Assembly: GCA_032139905.1 (NCBI GenBank)
Contig: JAQJDB010000007.1
Location: 1,488,001-1,552,000 of the forward strand
Source: Nitrospira sp. MA-1
Lineage (GTDB): Bacteria; Nitrospirota; Nitrospiria; Nitrospirales; UBA8639
Direction of reading: 5' to 3'
Length of the DNA: 64,000 bases
Part shown: piece by piece, positions 44,294 to 53,668 of the stretch
How positions within the stretch are numbered: position 1 is the first letter of the stretch
Layout of the letters: each line of letters opens with the position of its first letter
The notes under the pieces: generated by a model
The model's input: only the letters and a program-made list of their open reading frames with translations
Told to the model about the DNA's origin: nothing
The model's database searches: none
Translations under genes and position numbers: made by a program

Positions 44294-46020
44294 CAGATTT
44301 CCTCGATCGGAGTGACCCGATTAATTTCCTTGAGTGTGGTTTCTCCTCGATAGACTTTTTCAAGCGCTGCTTGCCGTAAGGTGCTCATCCCCTGGGCCAT
44401 GGCAGCCGTGCGAATTTCAGATATGGATTTCTCGTTTAAAATCATTTCCTTGATGGAATCGGTCATATCTAAGAATTCTGTAATGGCCTTTCGGCCGCGG
44501 AAGCCCAAGCCGTGACATTCATTGCAGCCTTTGCCTTCATAGAAGGTCAGGTGTTTGACGTCCTCATACTCAATGCCGGATTCTTCACATTGCTCAGGGT
44601 GAATCTGGATTGGCACACGGCAGGTTGGGCAAATGGATCGGACCAGACGCTGGGCGAGAATGCAACTCAAGGAAGCCACAAAATTATACGATTCAATGCC
44701 CATATTCACAAAACGGCTAATGACATCAAAGGCATTATTCGCATGCACGGTGCTAAAGACTAAATGCCCCGTGAGAGCCGATTGTATGGCAATTTGTGCC
44801 GTCTCTACATCCCGAATTTCTCCAACCATAATTTTATCAGGGTCGTGTCGCAAAATGGATCGAAGCCCTCTGGCAAACGTGAGCCCCTTCTTTTCATTGA
44901 CTGGAATTTGTACGATCCCCTTTAATTGATATTCCACCGGGTCTTCTATCGTAATAATTTTATCTTCATCGGAGTGCACCTCATTGATAGCGGCATACAG
45001 GGTTGTGGTTTTTCCGCTTCCCGTGGGTCCGGTGACCAGGACCATGCCATAGGGACGAATGATGGCTCGGCGGAAACGCCGCAGATCCTCGCCGGTATAG
45101 CCCAGGGCTTCCAGGCGCAGCCCTTGGACGCCCGCCGAAATATGTTGTTTATCCAAAATTCTGATGACCACCGATTCCCCGTACACACTTGGAAGAATGG
45201 AAACCCGGAAATCAATGGTTCGGTGATTCAGAAGTAATTTAAACCGGCCATCTTGCGGCGTACGACGTTCCGCGATATCCAGTTCGGACATGATTTTGAG
45301 TCTGGAAATAAGAGAGGGGTGAATGCCGGTATCAAATGGTTCCATCGCTAAATAGAGAACTCCGTCAATACGGAATTTCACATCGACCGTGCGCTCGGTG
45401 GGCTCAATATGTATATCACTCGCCTGCTTTTGCAGGGCGGTTAAGATAATCGTATTCACCAGTTTGACTACCGGGCTGAGGTCCTTGGTGATCCGTTCAA
45501 CGGATAGGACTTCCTCCCCTTTCTCGTCTTCTTTGATCAGGACCGGATCCAGTTCGGCTTTGATGCGCGTGAGCACCTGGCTGTTGCCTTCGCTATTGCC
45601 CAAGGCTTCAAGAATGGCTGAGTGAGACGAGACGACCAATCGCAACTCAAATCCCAATTGGTGTTCCAGTTCATCAATGATTCGCAGGTCCTGTGGTTTG
45701 GCGATTGCGATTGTCAGAATCGGGCCTTCTTGTTCGATGGGCACAAATTCATACCGATGCATGAGTTCGACCGGGATGGACTCCATCAGCGATGAGGGGA
45801 TACGAAATTCCTTGAGGTTGTTCCAGGGCAATCCATATTGATCAGCCAAAGCCTGGCCGATCACCTCCTCCGTGAGCGTACCTTGTTCCAACAAAATGGC
45901 CGCAATGGTCTGGTTTGTCGTGCGTGCGGTTTCGAGCAGAGTCTCCTTATCCCGTTCCCGGATGAGACCCTTTTCCACCAAGAGGTCTTCGAATGGCATG
46001 CGTTTGACGGGTGTAGTCAT
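44293..46020 (-). CDS. gspE: GspE/PilB-type secretion ATPase
   Basis: A 575-residue AAA+-like secretion ATPase. An MshEN N-terminal domain (~1-150, LVEKGLIRERDKETLLE, LADQYGLPWNNL) is followed by the N2 domain and the ATPase: Walker A GPTGSGKTTT (near residue 331), Asp box (TIEDPVEYQ), Walker B region (RHDPDKIMVGEIRD) and His box (TGHLVFSTVHAN). A four-cysteine zinc motif (CPTC, CNEC) lies near residues 460-505. It powers pseudopilus or pilus assembly. The GspF gene ends 30 bp upstream. Confidence 0.93.
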   Translation of the reverse strand: MTTPVKRMPFEDLLVEKGLIRERDKETLLETARTTNQTIAAILLEQGTLTEEVIGQALADQYGLPWNNLKEFRIPSSLMESIPVELMHRYEFVPIEQEGPILTIAIAKPQDLRIIDELEHQLGFELRLVVSSHSAILEALGNSEGNSQVLTRIKAELDPVLIKEDEKGEEVLSVERITKDLSPVVKLVNTIILTALQKQASDIHIEPTERTVDVKFRIDGVLYLAMEPFDTGIHPSLISRLKIMSELDIAERRTPQDGRFKLLLNHRTIDFRVSILPSVYGESVVIRILDKQHISAGVQGLRLEALGYTGEDLRRFRRAIIRPYGMVLVTGPTGSGKTTTLYAAINEVHSDEDKIITIEDPVEYQLKGIVQIPVNEKKGLTFARGLRSILRHDPDKIMVGEIRDVETAQIAIQSALTGHLVFSTVHANNAFDVISRFVNMGIESYNFVASLSCILAQRLVRSICPTCRVPIQIHPEQCEESGIEYEDVKHLTFYEGKGCNECHGLGFRGRKAITEFLDMTDSIKEMILNEKSISEIRTAAMAQGMSTLRQAALEKVYRGETTLKEINRVTPIEEI

Positions 46021-46050
46021 GGGTATTCTTTTGTTAAGGCCACTTGGTCC

Positions 46051-47256
46051 TTACACGGCCCCTGCCATTTGAAAAATAGGAAGATAGAGGGCAATCACCA
46101 CTCCTCCTAAAATAACCCCAATCAGAATAATGAACATAGGTTCGATCCAAGTCATGAGTCGGGATAATTGAAAGTCCAATTCCCCTTCATGAAACTCCGC
46201 GACCTCAAAGAGCATGGCTTCAAGTGAACCGGTGGTTTCTCCCACTTCAACCATTTCCAGAGTGAGGCGTGGGAGAAAATTCTCTTTTTTCAATGCCGAT
46301 GAGAGGCTGGTACCCTCTCGAACATGAACAATAACTGATTGGAGCGCTTGGGCAAAGACTTTATTGGGCATGGATTTCGCTGTTACCTGAAGCGCAGATA
46401 ACAACGGGATTCCACCTCCAAGAATGGTTGACAGCGTTCTGGCCAAACGAATGACCTGGTTCTTCAAAAACAAGGGACCAAGTATTGGCGCATGGAGATA
46501 TAACCAATGTATTTGCCATTGACCTTGAGGTGTGTTTTTCCACCAATAGATTACGATGCCCCCAAGTCCCATGAGGATCAGAAGTCCCATCAGCCATTGG
46601 GTAGCCGATTGCGTCAGATCAATCAGGAGCTGAGTGGCCCAGGGCAATTCCACGCGACTTTCTTTATAGACTTCCGCAAATGAGGGTAGGACAAAAAATA
46701 ACAGGCCGATGGTCACCAGGAGTCCAAATCCCAATAAGAATACGGGATAAATAGTGGCTTTGACGACTTTTTCTCGAACTCCGATTAGCATTTTCAAATA
46801 GGCAATATATCGGCTCAGGACTTCCGGCAGATTGCCTGCCTGTTCTCCGGCACGTAGTGAGGCCTGGTAGAGTTCGGGGAAATAGGTGGGATGATGGGTC
46901 ATGGCCTCAGAAATGGCCGATCCTCCTCGAATATGCTCTCGGACCGATTGTAAGGCTTGTTGAAATCCCCCTTGGGTGTTCCGTTCTGCCAGGAGATCAA
47001 AACACCGTAACATGGGTAATCCGGCTTTGAGTAACGCTAAAAATTCCTGGTTGAAAATCAGGAAATCTCTGAGCGCTAAAGGGCGTTGCCGTTTTTTACC
47101 TGAGACGATCTTTCTGGTGCCAGAGTCCGCCAGGTCAAGAACAAGCAGTCCTTGTGCCTCGAGTTGAGAGCGAAGGGTTCGAGGTGATTCGCCTTCCCCA
47201 TCGGTTTCAATAATCGTTCCATCCGGACGAGCGGCTTTGTAATGAAACCGGGGCAC
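46051..47256 (-). CDS. gspF: GspF/PilC inner-membrane platform protein
   Basis: A 401-residue GspF/PilC protein. The N-terminal basic segment (FHYKAARPDGTIIETDG) is followed by two repeats of the T2SSF domain with three membrane helices (including ATIYPVFLLGFGLLVTIGLL and the C-terminal IEPMFIILIGVILGGVVIALYLP). It is the rotor-like platform acted on by the ATPase. It starts with GTG overlapping the stop codon of the LysM lipoprotein gene. Confidence 0.92.
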   Translation of the reverse strand: MPRFHYKAARPDGTIIETDGEGESPRTLRSQLEAQGLLVLDLADSGTRKIVSGKKRQRPLALRDFLIFNQEFLALLKAGLPMLRCFDLLAERNTQGGFQQALQSVREHIRGGSAISEAMTHHPTYFPELYQASLRAGEQAGNLPEVLSRYIAYLKMLIGVREKVVKATIYPVFLLGFGLLVTIGLLFFVLPSFAEVYKESRVELPWATQLLIDLTQSATQWLMGLLILMGLGGIVIYWWKNTPQGQWQIHWLYLHAPILGPLFLKNQVIRLARTLSTILGGGIPLLSALQVTAKSMPNKVFAQALQSVIVHVREGTSLSSALKKENFLPRLTLEMVEVGETTGSLEAMLFEVAEFHEGELDFQLSRLMTWIEPMFIILIGVILGGVVIALYLPIFQMAGAV

Positions 47257-48185
47257 TAGGGTGACTCAGGCGAATGGGGATTGCCAAGCGAGAGTATATG
47301 TTTTGGCTCAGGGACACTTTCCACACGATTGTCCTTTAGGGGAATGGTTTCATGTACCGGTTCAGTCAGGGGCTCTTGGATAGCAGGGGAAGTCGGCACC
47401 TCACTTGGACTACTCGAGGTATTTACCGATTTCAACTGGGGGACTGTCGGGGAGGTGACCTGAATTTTCAACCCGGTCATAATTACATCAGAATCGAGAT
47501 CATTCCATTCGCGTAATTGGGCTATAGAGACTTGATACATTTCCGAGAGTTTCCAGAGTGAGTCGCCACTTTGAATGACGATCTGTCCCTGTGAATCTGG
47601 CATGCGTTTATCTCCGGAAGAGACCGGTGGTTGGGAGATTGGGAATTTCGTTTGAAGAGGTTGTCCCTTACCTGAGGGCTTGTGGATTTGTTGTTTAATA
47701 AGAGTTACATCAGTGGAAAGCTGTTTTATGCTTGTCATGATCTGGTGAAAAGATTGGTTGAGGGTCTGAATGTCTGCCATGAGTTGCGTGGTGTCCGGAA
47801 TACTGGCAACCCGGCCTTCAAGTTCCATGTTGTGTCTTCGCAGTTCATCCCGCTCCGCTTGAGAGTTCAGAAGTTCTCCACGAAGGTGTTGCAGTTCAAC
47901 CCCTTGATTCTGTTCTCGATGCTGAATGGATTGAGTATGGCCTCGTAGCGATTGCAATTCACCGGCTTGTTTGGCCATGAGAACTTTTATTGCCCCTATT
48001 TCAGCCCGTAAATTTTCGTTTTCGGTTCTAGCCTCCTGAAGGAGAATCTGATGTTGAGAAGGCTGGGAGGAATGCCCTATTGATGAATCGACCGCGACCG
48101 GTTTCGTCAATTTCTGAGTACACCCGCCTAAGGCCAGGATAAATGTGCCGCTCAGTACCATGTGTGTCCAACTATTACGTTTCAT
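47256..48185 (-). CDS. Lipoprotein with coiled coil and LysM domain
   Basis: A 309-residue lipoprotein: lipobox LALGGC with Cys22, a long coiled-coil (~50-165), a Ser/Pro linker, a LysM domain (~205-250, IQSGDSLWKLSEMYQVSIAQ, then LREWNDLDSD), and a Pro/Ser/Thr-rich tail. LysM binds peptidoglycan, so it could anchor or guide the secretin through the cell wall, as FimV or MshN-type proteins do (inference). It lies between the pseudopilin and gspF genes, 7 bp after the former. Confidence 0.8.
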   Translation of the reverse strand: MKRNSWTHMVLSGTFILALGGCTQKLTKPVAVDSSIGHSSQPSQHQILLQEARTENENLRAEIGAIKVLMAKQAGELQSLRGHTQSIQHREQNQGVELQHLRGELLNSQAERDELRRHNMELEGRVASIPDTTQLMADIQTLNQSFHQIMTSIKQLSTDVTLIKQQIHKPSGKGQPLQTKFPISQPPVSSGDKRMPDSQGQIVIQSGDSLWKLSEMYQVSIAQLREWNDLDSDVIMTGLKIQVTSPTVPQLKSVNTSSSPSEVPTSPAIQEPLTEPVHETIPLKDNRVESVPEPKHILSLGNPHSPESP

Positions 48186-48192
48186 ATGCTAC

Positions 48193-48600
48193 CTACCATT
48201 CTGTATAGGGAGTGCCATCCAGCGCCTGGCCGTTACTCCCACTTTTAATATCAAAAATTCCAGCAGGAGAGTCCTCGCCCTCCTCCTGTTCTTCATAAAT
48301 TTCGGACCATGTGGTCGAGGACCTGGTAAATGGATCTACCGGGATGGCTCGAAGGTACTTCTCTTCCACCAGGTCCTCCAAGGTTGCGGGATATTCCTTT
48401 CTATCCGCATAAAATTGATCGATGACCGCTCGCATTGTGAATAAATTTTGTTTCAGAGCCGCTTCCTTGGCTTTGATTGCCGTGTGTTGAAACGTGGGAA
48501 TCGCGATGGAAACGAGAATCCCCACGATTGCCACAACAATCATGAGTTCAAGTAAAGTGTAGCCCTTTTTGCCAATAACTACAAAGTGGGTCATTACCAT
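48193..48600 (-). CDS. gspG: GspG-type major pseudopilin
   Basis: A 135-residue pseudopilin. The prepilin cleavage site is GKKG followed by YTLLELMIVVAIVGILVSIA, with Glu5 conserved; ATG 48594 (third codon) is an alternative start. The helix is followed by the GspG globular domain (FYADRKEYPATLEDLVEEKYLRAIP, VDPF) and a C-terminal region FDIKSGSNGQALDGTPY, typical of calcium-binding GspG. It should be processed by a prepilin peptidase encoded outside the window. Confidence 0.9.
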   Translation of the reverse strand: MVMTHFVVIGKKGYTLLELMIVVAIVGILVSIAIPTFQHTAIKAKEAALKQNLFTMRAVIDQFYADRKEYPATLEDLVEEKYLRAIPVDPFTRSSTTWSEIYEEQEEGEDSPAGIFDIKSGSNGQALDGTPYTEW

Positions 48601-49133
48601 TCACGATAGGGGGTCCCATCAATTGCCTTTTTTTCGCTGGTGGTATAGATGTCAAACACATCTTCCCCGCACCACCGCGTTTCGTCTGATTCATCCTGGA
48701 AACACCGGAGCCCCCATTCGGTGGACTCTGTTATTGGATCAAATGGGATTTTCCGGAGGTACCGTTTAATTTCCGATTCCTCACCCAGTTGGGCTTTCTC
48801 TCCTGTTAATTTAACCTTCAAGAGTGTTTCCAGCGTCTTAGGATAGCCGGTCGCTCCGGTGGCCTCCTGACATGACGTCACGTTTTCCACGCAGAGCTTC
48901 CCTGTACGAACGGTCCCATCTCTCGCCCAATCCAGATGAAACGCATCAATGGCGCTTCGTACTGTTCGTAAGGTATGGCGCAGCTCTAACTCTTGCGATC
49001 GTTTAATGCTGATTTTCGCAATGGGTAGGGCGACGGAGGCTAATATAAACATAATGACCAACGTGACTAATAGTTCGATTAAGGTTACCCCGCCTTGAGT
49101 TGGCGAGGATTTATTCCACCAAAATTCTGCCAT
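48594..49133 (-). CDS. Second GspG-like pseudopilin
   Basis: About 179 residues from ATG 49133 (MAEFWWNKSS). The prepilin motif GG followed by VTLIELLVTLVIMFILAS keeps Glu5. The globular domain ends FDIYTTSEKKAIDGTPYREW, nearly the same ending as the downstream GspG, so the two are paralogues. The frame is open to 49196; ATG 49163 is also possible. The start lies inside the 3' end of the secretin gene, giving an overlap of about 23 bp. Confidence 0.85.
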   Translation of the reverse strand: MAEFWWNKSSPTQGGVTLIELLVTLVIMFILASVALPIAKISIKRSQELELRHTLRTVRSAIDAFHLDWARDGTVRTGKLCVENVTSCQEATGATGYPKTLETLLKVKLTGEKAQLGEESEIKRYLRKIPFDPITESTEWGLRCFQDESDETRWCGEDVFDIYTTSEKKAIDGTPYREW

Positions 49134-51507
49134 GTTGGACCATGACCGGGATAGGTTGGCCATTGGCTCCCAAGACCGTTGTTTGTTGAATATCAATGTT
49201 TGAATTCCCAGCTCCTGCGGCTTCGAATACCACCGTGGCTAGCGAGCCACTTCCTTGTACAGACTTTCCTTGTTGCCCCATTTGGAGCACGATTTTACCA
49301 ATATTGGGGACGACAGAAACCGTGAGACTGGAGGGAACCGACTGGTTGCTCCAGAAGGGACCTTCCACTGCATTTTTAAAAGTCACAACGGCCGGATCAT
49401 ACGATAGCGTGAGAGACGAATTTCCGGTACTGGAGAAATTTTCCCCTTGAAGAGTAACGGAAATTTCTTCCCCCATTTTAATCGATGCGGCTGACGGTAG
49501 TATTTGAAGGTGAGGTTCATCGGCAATCGGCTGAGATGCCTCTGCCGTATCCTGTTCTACAGATTCCTGGGTGGGCGTCTTGCCCTCAGTGAATTGCGGA
49601 TTTTGCGGAAATTCGGACGGGTCCGAAGAATTGGTCATTTCTGTAGGGAAGTCCTGGGTGTTCATAAGGGCCACAGCCGGGTTTGGTTGTGAAAACAGCG
49701 GCTTGGTGGTGTACTGATTGGCCGTCCCGGACCAGAGAGTCTGTTTCGCTAACTGCTGAGGTTGGACGTTTCGGACGATATGGGGGGTAATCACCAAAAT
49801 GACTTCAGTCGTAATTTTTTCCTTATTGGTGTTACTGAGGAGGTCACCAAGGCCGGGAATGTCATCGACCCCGGGAACGCTATCCCGCGTCTTTGTGTCA
49901 TCCTCTGAAAGGAGCCCGCCGAGCACGACGGTCTCACCATCCCGCATATTGAGTGCGGTGTCCGCAGTACGGGTTCCAAACTTGAATTGGGTAATTAAGG
50001 GAGATGTTTGAAGTATTTCCCTGGCTCCCAGGCGTGTGACTTCTATCTGCAACCGCAGGGAAATGCTGTTATTCAAGTGGATGGTCGGCTCGACGGTGAG
50101 TTTGATGCCCGTATCCTTAAATTCAATGGAGGTCACGGTCGAAGTGGTGGGAACTGCACCTGTGGATGCCTGACCTGGTAACACATTCGTGGTGGACAGA
50201 AGAATCGGTTGTTTGTCCCCGACATTGATGGAGGCTTTCTGATTATTGAGCACTCTGATTTTAGGCGAAGCCAGGGTTTTGGCCTGAGATTCCTGTTTGA
50301 AAAAATTCAGTAGGACACTGCTGGGAAACCGAAAAATAAACGATTCCTGACCAATGTCTGTTAATTGTTTGAACGAAAATGTTGAAGGAAGAGAAAATGC
50401 GGGAGATAACGGAGACTCAGTGCCGGGCGGGAAAATACCAAATCCGGCTTCTTTGGCAAACTGTAAGCCCAGGTTTTGTTTGTTGGTACGGTTGACTTCC
50501 AGGACTTCCACTTCAAACAGGACTTCCGAGTCGCTACGATCATTGGCCAGGATGATCTGCTCGGCCAGGCTGACCTTGGCCGGTTCGTCTCGTATGACCA
50601 CGGTGTTCAACGGTTCATTCACATAGACGCGCTTGGTTTCCAGTATCGTCCGGAGAAGATTCGCGATATCTTTGGCCTTGGCATTGGAAAGATAAAACGT
50701 GCGAATTTGCAGGTCATCATATTGCTCCCGTTTTTGCTTGGTATCGGGGATGACCAACAGTCGGTCAGGCCCGACGCGTTTGGCAAACAGTTGATTGGTG
50801 GTTAATATAAGATTTAGGGCTTCATCGAAGGGGGTGTCTTTGGTGAAAATGGTCACGAGATCATCCCGCACATCCTTATCAAATAAAATATCGATATTGG
50901 CGGTTCTCGCCAAAATTTCAAAAACTTGCTTAAGACGGGTATTCTGAAACCGAAGGGTCACGGGTTCCGCCGAGCCACCGATGGCTTGGGTGGTTTTCTG
51001 TAATTGGACCACTCTCGTGATGCCCTCAACCGCCTCCGACAGGGAGGGGTCGAATTCCACAGATGATTCATACAGCGTCATGGCTTCGTCATATCGGCCA
51101 AGACCTTCCATGTGTTTGGCATCCAGCAAGTTTTGATGAGCGGTCTTTAAACGCCAGACATCGTTGAGGGCCGTATGGTGTTCAATATTCTGTGGATCGA
51201 ACCCCAGAGCCATTTGAAATTCTTGAAGGGCGTCACCGATTTTCCGCTCTTTTAACATTTGCCTTCCACGGGAGAAATGCTGATCTGCGGCACGGATTTT
51301 AACCGATTGGAATTTATCCTCAATTTCTTTATTGAAGGGGTCTTTCCTCAGGGCGTCCCGATAAGCCGCCACGGCTCCATCAAAATCACCTTTTTGTTCA
51401 AGTTCATCCCCAAGCTGGGTTTCACGAAGAGTGCAGGACATCAGAAGCATCATAAAAACCATGGCCAACACGCAAAACGGCTTAATTCTAGGCATTATAT
51501 CCTTCAC
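49111..51507 (-). CDS. gspD: Lipoprotein secretin with TPR head and cohesin-like tail
   Basis: A 798-residue secretin with unusual layout. Lipobox LLMSC (Cys25) is followed by TPR repeats (~30-165, GDFDGAVAAYRDALRKDP), then an STN domain (VTLRFQNTRLKQVFEILA), an N1-type domain (DLQIRTFYLSNAKAKDI) and the secretin core (~320-590, with ETVVLGGLLSEDDTK and VPGVDDIPGLGDLL). After a Pro/Gln-rich linker (~610-680) comes a cohesin-like beta domain (~685-798, SSLTLSYDPAVVTFKNAV). It forms the outer-membrane ring. The TPRs may replace a separate pilotin or assembly factor (inference). Confidence 0.92.
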   Translation of the reverse strand: MKDIMPRIKPFCVLAMVFMMLLMSCTLRETQLGDELEQKGDFDGAVAAYRDALRKDPFNKEIEDKFQSVKIRAADQHFSRGRQMLKERKIGDALQEFQMALGFDPQNIEHHTALNDVWRLKTAHQNLLDAKHMEGLGRYDEAMTLYESSVEFDPSLSEAVEGITRVVQLQKTTQAIGGSAEPVTLRFQNTRLKQVFEILARTANIDILFDKDVRDDLVTIFTKDTPFDEALNLILTTNQLFAKRVGPDRLLVIPDTKQKREQYDDLQIRTFYLSNAKAKDIANLLRTILETKRVYVNEPLNTVVIRDEPAKVSLAEQIILANDRSDSEVLFEVEVLEVNRTNKQNLGLQFAKEAGFGIFPPGTESPLSPAFSLPSTFSFKQLTDIGQESFIFRFPSSVLLNFFKQESQAKTLASPKIRVLNNQKASINVGDKQPILLSTTNVLPGQASTGAVPTTSTVTSIEFKDTGIKLTVEPTIHLNNSISLRLQIEVTRLGAREILQTSPLITQFKFGTRTADTALNMRDGETVVLGGLLSEDDTKTRDSVPGVDDIPGLGDLLSNTNKEKITTEVILVITPHIVRNVQPQQLAKQTLWSGTANQYTTKPLFSQPNPAVALMNTQDFPTEMTNSSDPSEFPQNPQFTEGKTPTQESVEQDTAEASQPIADEPHLQILPSAASIKMGEEISVTLQGENFSSTGNSSLTLSYDPAVVTFKNAVEGPFWSNQSVPSSLTVSVVPNIGKIVLQMGQQGKSVQGSGSLATVVFEAAGAGNSNIDIQQTTVLGANGQPIPVMVQHGRILVE

Positions 51508-51690
51508 TATATGTAATGAGAATGACTGGGGGGGTAAGACGAAGATCTCACAAATCCTCCTTACCCTAGCATATTTGTCAAATACGGGCTAGAGTTACTT
51601 GCTCGTTTCTTTAAGCTACTCTAATTTCTGTATCGGATATCCCTTCGTCAATATTGAGTCCCGTCCCTGCGGGCTCGAATGGGTTCAGGA

Positions 51691-52332
51691 TTACTGTAAA
51701 GGTGAAGTTTCCTCGATTGGGGCTTCTGTAGATGGAGATTGAATCGGGGAATTTGTCGAAGGGGTATTCCCTAGGGAAGGTTCTCCAGAAGGGAGTGTGT
51801 TGGCCGCAGGGGCACAGTTGGTTGGCGCATTAGGATTGAGCGGATTGATCTGGCAGTTGGTGTTTCCCTTGGCTTCGAAGCGGATGGCTTGGTAAGTTTT
51901 GGCACCCTTGAAGTCATTCTGATTATATGGGGTCTCGGTGCTGGTACTTCTGACTCCATGTATCTCCTGGCCAATTTTTATCAACGCAAATTTGTTTCCG
52001 GTTATGGGATCAGCGTAGGACTTCCGGAGATACCGTTTTGGTGACTTCTTCGTTAATTCTTCAAGCGTTCGCGGCCATTGGTTGGGACGTGTGCTTTTCT
52101 GAATTTCCCAGTCCGCCACAAATCGCTCAATGGCTTTTGCAATACTAGTTCCACGAAATTGTAGTTCGGCCTCTCGATCCCGTTGCATTATAACCGACCA
52201 CTGTTGAGTGACTTCCATCGTTCCAATGGACATGACGACAACCAGCATCATGACCAAAAGATAGGTGACTCCATTCTGGTTGCCGAGAATGGCCATCCGG
52301 TCATCTGGGGATTTCTTGATAGATTTCCTCAT
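51691..52332 (-). CDS. Atypical pseudopilin with Ser/Pro-rich tail
   Basis: A 213-residue protein. The leader ends GNQNG, followed by VTYLLVMMLVVVMSIGTME, a prepilin-like helix in which Glu5 is replaced by Leu; loss of Glu5 is a trait of GspK-type tip pseudopilins. Residues ~50-130 are a GspG/H-like region (ERFVADWEIQKSTRPNQWPR, KRYLRKSYADPITGNKFAL), and the last ~60 residues are low-complexity Ser/Thr/Pro with paired cysteines (NCQINPLN, NCAP). ATG 52296 is an alternative start. It heads the operon, 183 bp before the secretin gene. Confidence 0.75.
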   Translation of the reverse strand: MRKSIKKSPDDRMAILGNQNGVTYLLVMMLVVVMSIGTMEVTQQWSVIMQRDREAELQFRGTSIAKAIERFVADWEIQKSTRPNQWPRTLEELTKKSPKRYLRKSYADPITGNKFALIKIGQEIHGVRSTSTETPYNQNDFKGAKTYQAIRFEAKGNTNCQINPLNPNAPTNCAPAANTLPSGEPSLGNTPSTNSPIQSPSTEAPIEETSPLQ

Positions 52333-52404
52333 GTAGTGATGCTGTCTGTTTGTTGAGTGCGGATATCAGTTTGGTGACAACTGTGCCATGGTGCTGGGTG
52401 AGTG

Positions 52405-52794
52405 TTACTTGAAGATAGTCAGCCGTTTTCGTCCTTTCTCGGTAATGAGCACCCATCCAAGAATCAGAAAGGCGGCGCCAAAGGTATCGGCGACGAGATC
52501 CCAAATGTCAGCCTGACGCTGGGGGACAAACCACTGATGAATTTCATCGGAAATCCCGAATGCGATGACGCAGATGATTGCGAGGCCCATATTTCCAGCC
52601 ATCGGGGTTGTGTATTTGAATGCCCGATAGAGCAAAATCCCGAGTACGCCATATTCGCAGGCATGTAAAATTTTATCATTAATTTTAAAAAGAAATGAAG
52701 GGAGGTGGAGTTGTTGGGCAGGATTGGATTGGGAGGAGAGATATACAATAACAAGAGCATAGAGGACGACTGGCCCCCAATACTTTAATAGCAC
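52405..52794 (-). CDS. VanZ-like membrane protein
   Basis: A 129-residue protein with four hydrophobic segments and the VanZ family pattern: YLSSQSNP, DKILHACEYGVLGILLYRAF, FGISDEIHQWFVPQRQADIWDLVADTFGA (in part). VanZ-like proteins are membrane proteins of poorly known function, some linked to glycopeptide resistance. It lies 72 bp upstream of the first pseudopilin gene on the same strand. Confidence 0.85.
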   Translation of the reverse strand: MLLKYWGPVVLYALVIVYLSSQSNPAQQLHLPSFLFKINDKILHACEYGVLGILLYRAFKYTTPMAGNMGLAIICVIAFGISDEIHQWFVPQRQADIWDLVADTFGAAFLILGWVLITEKGRKRLTIFK

Positions 52795-52853
52795 GAATGG
52801 TTTAGATATGGCTTGGGTCGGAGAAATCTGACACGTCCTTTGTTAACAGTGGA

Positions 52854-53561
52854 TTAATGTGATGATGATGGATTCGGGGGGAAGAGGAAATACCTTACAC
52901 CCTCGATTTGGACGACGGGCAAAATCATTCCGTCCCCCTCCTGATCATGAGAAAAGCTATAGATGAGAGATTCATCGGCAACTAGAGTACCAAAAAAAAG
53001 GATGCCGATGGCAATTTGCTTACCCGTTTGTTGCTGACGCCGAATTTGCTTAACCAATTCAAGAGAGGGGATGGCCACCAAATAGTCGGGCAAGCCCACA
53101 GGCTTAAAGCGCACAATCCCCCACGATGTCGAGGTGAGTTCTGGACCTAAGGCTACGGAATATCCCTCGTATTCCGGCATATATTGCCGGAGAAAGCCTG
53201 ACCATAGAAAGGCAATGGGTTTTTGAAGGATATTTTTGTGGATGAGGCGGGCCTCGTCCCGAGCGCGATTCAGTTGGAATAGACGCTCGCTTTGCTCAGT
53301 GTGATCCGGGCTCTGTAAGGTGGGCCAATCCGGTGGATGGCCTTCAAGTTCCTGAAGAAATGCTTCCTGTTCTTCTGGAAGGAGGAGGGGACGGGTATCC
53401 CTGGGGATCAGTTGGTGCAAGGACTGGCCTTCCAGTTGGATAAGGGGTTGGATTCCTTTTGCCATGTGAGGTTGTCCATTGACCTGGACCGGAAATTGAA
53501 TCCCTGCACATACATTGAATAACACCAGGATATAAAGAAAGGGGAATTGGACTTTTTTCAT
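52854..53561 (-). CDS. Hypothetical exported protein
   Basis: A 235-residue protein with signal peptide (KKVQFPFLYILVLFNVCAG). The mature part begins with a Gln/Pro-rich segment and continues with strands (YSVALGPELTSTSWGIVRFK, LPDYLVAIPSLELVKQI) and a hydrophobic stretch (IAIGILFFGTLVADESLIYSF). I do not recognise it. The ATG at 53561 fits the signal peptide. It lies 59 bp upstream of the VanZ-like gene. Confidence 0.65.
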   Translation of the reverse strand: MKKVQFPFLYILVLFNVCAGIQFPVQVNGQPHMAKGIQPLIQLEGQSLHQLIPRDTRPLLLPEEQEAFLQELEGHPPDWPTLQSPDHTEQSERLFQLNRARDEARLIHKNILQKPIAFLWSGFLRQYMPEYEGYSVALGPELTSTSWGIVRFKPVGLPDYLVAIPSLELVKQIRRQQQTGKQIAIGILFFGTLVADESLIYSFSHDQEGDGMILPVVQIEGVRYFLFPPNPSSSH

Positions 53562-53668
53562 GTGCTTGCGTTGTCACCGGGAGAAATTGCGTGAATGAAC
53601 GGGCAGAGTTTTGAAAGCAGTGAATGCTGTCCACGTCATGTTGTTTAAAGATTAAGGAATGTAATGTC

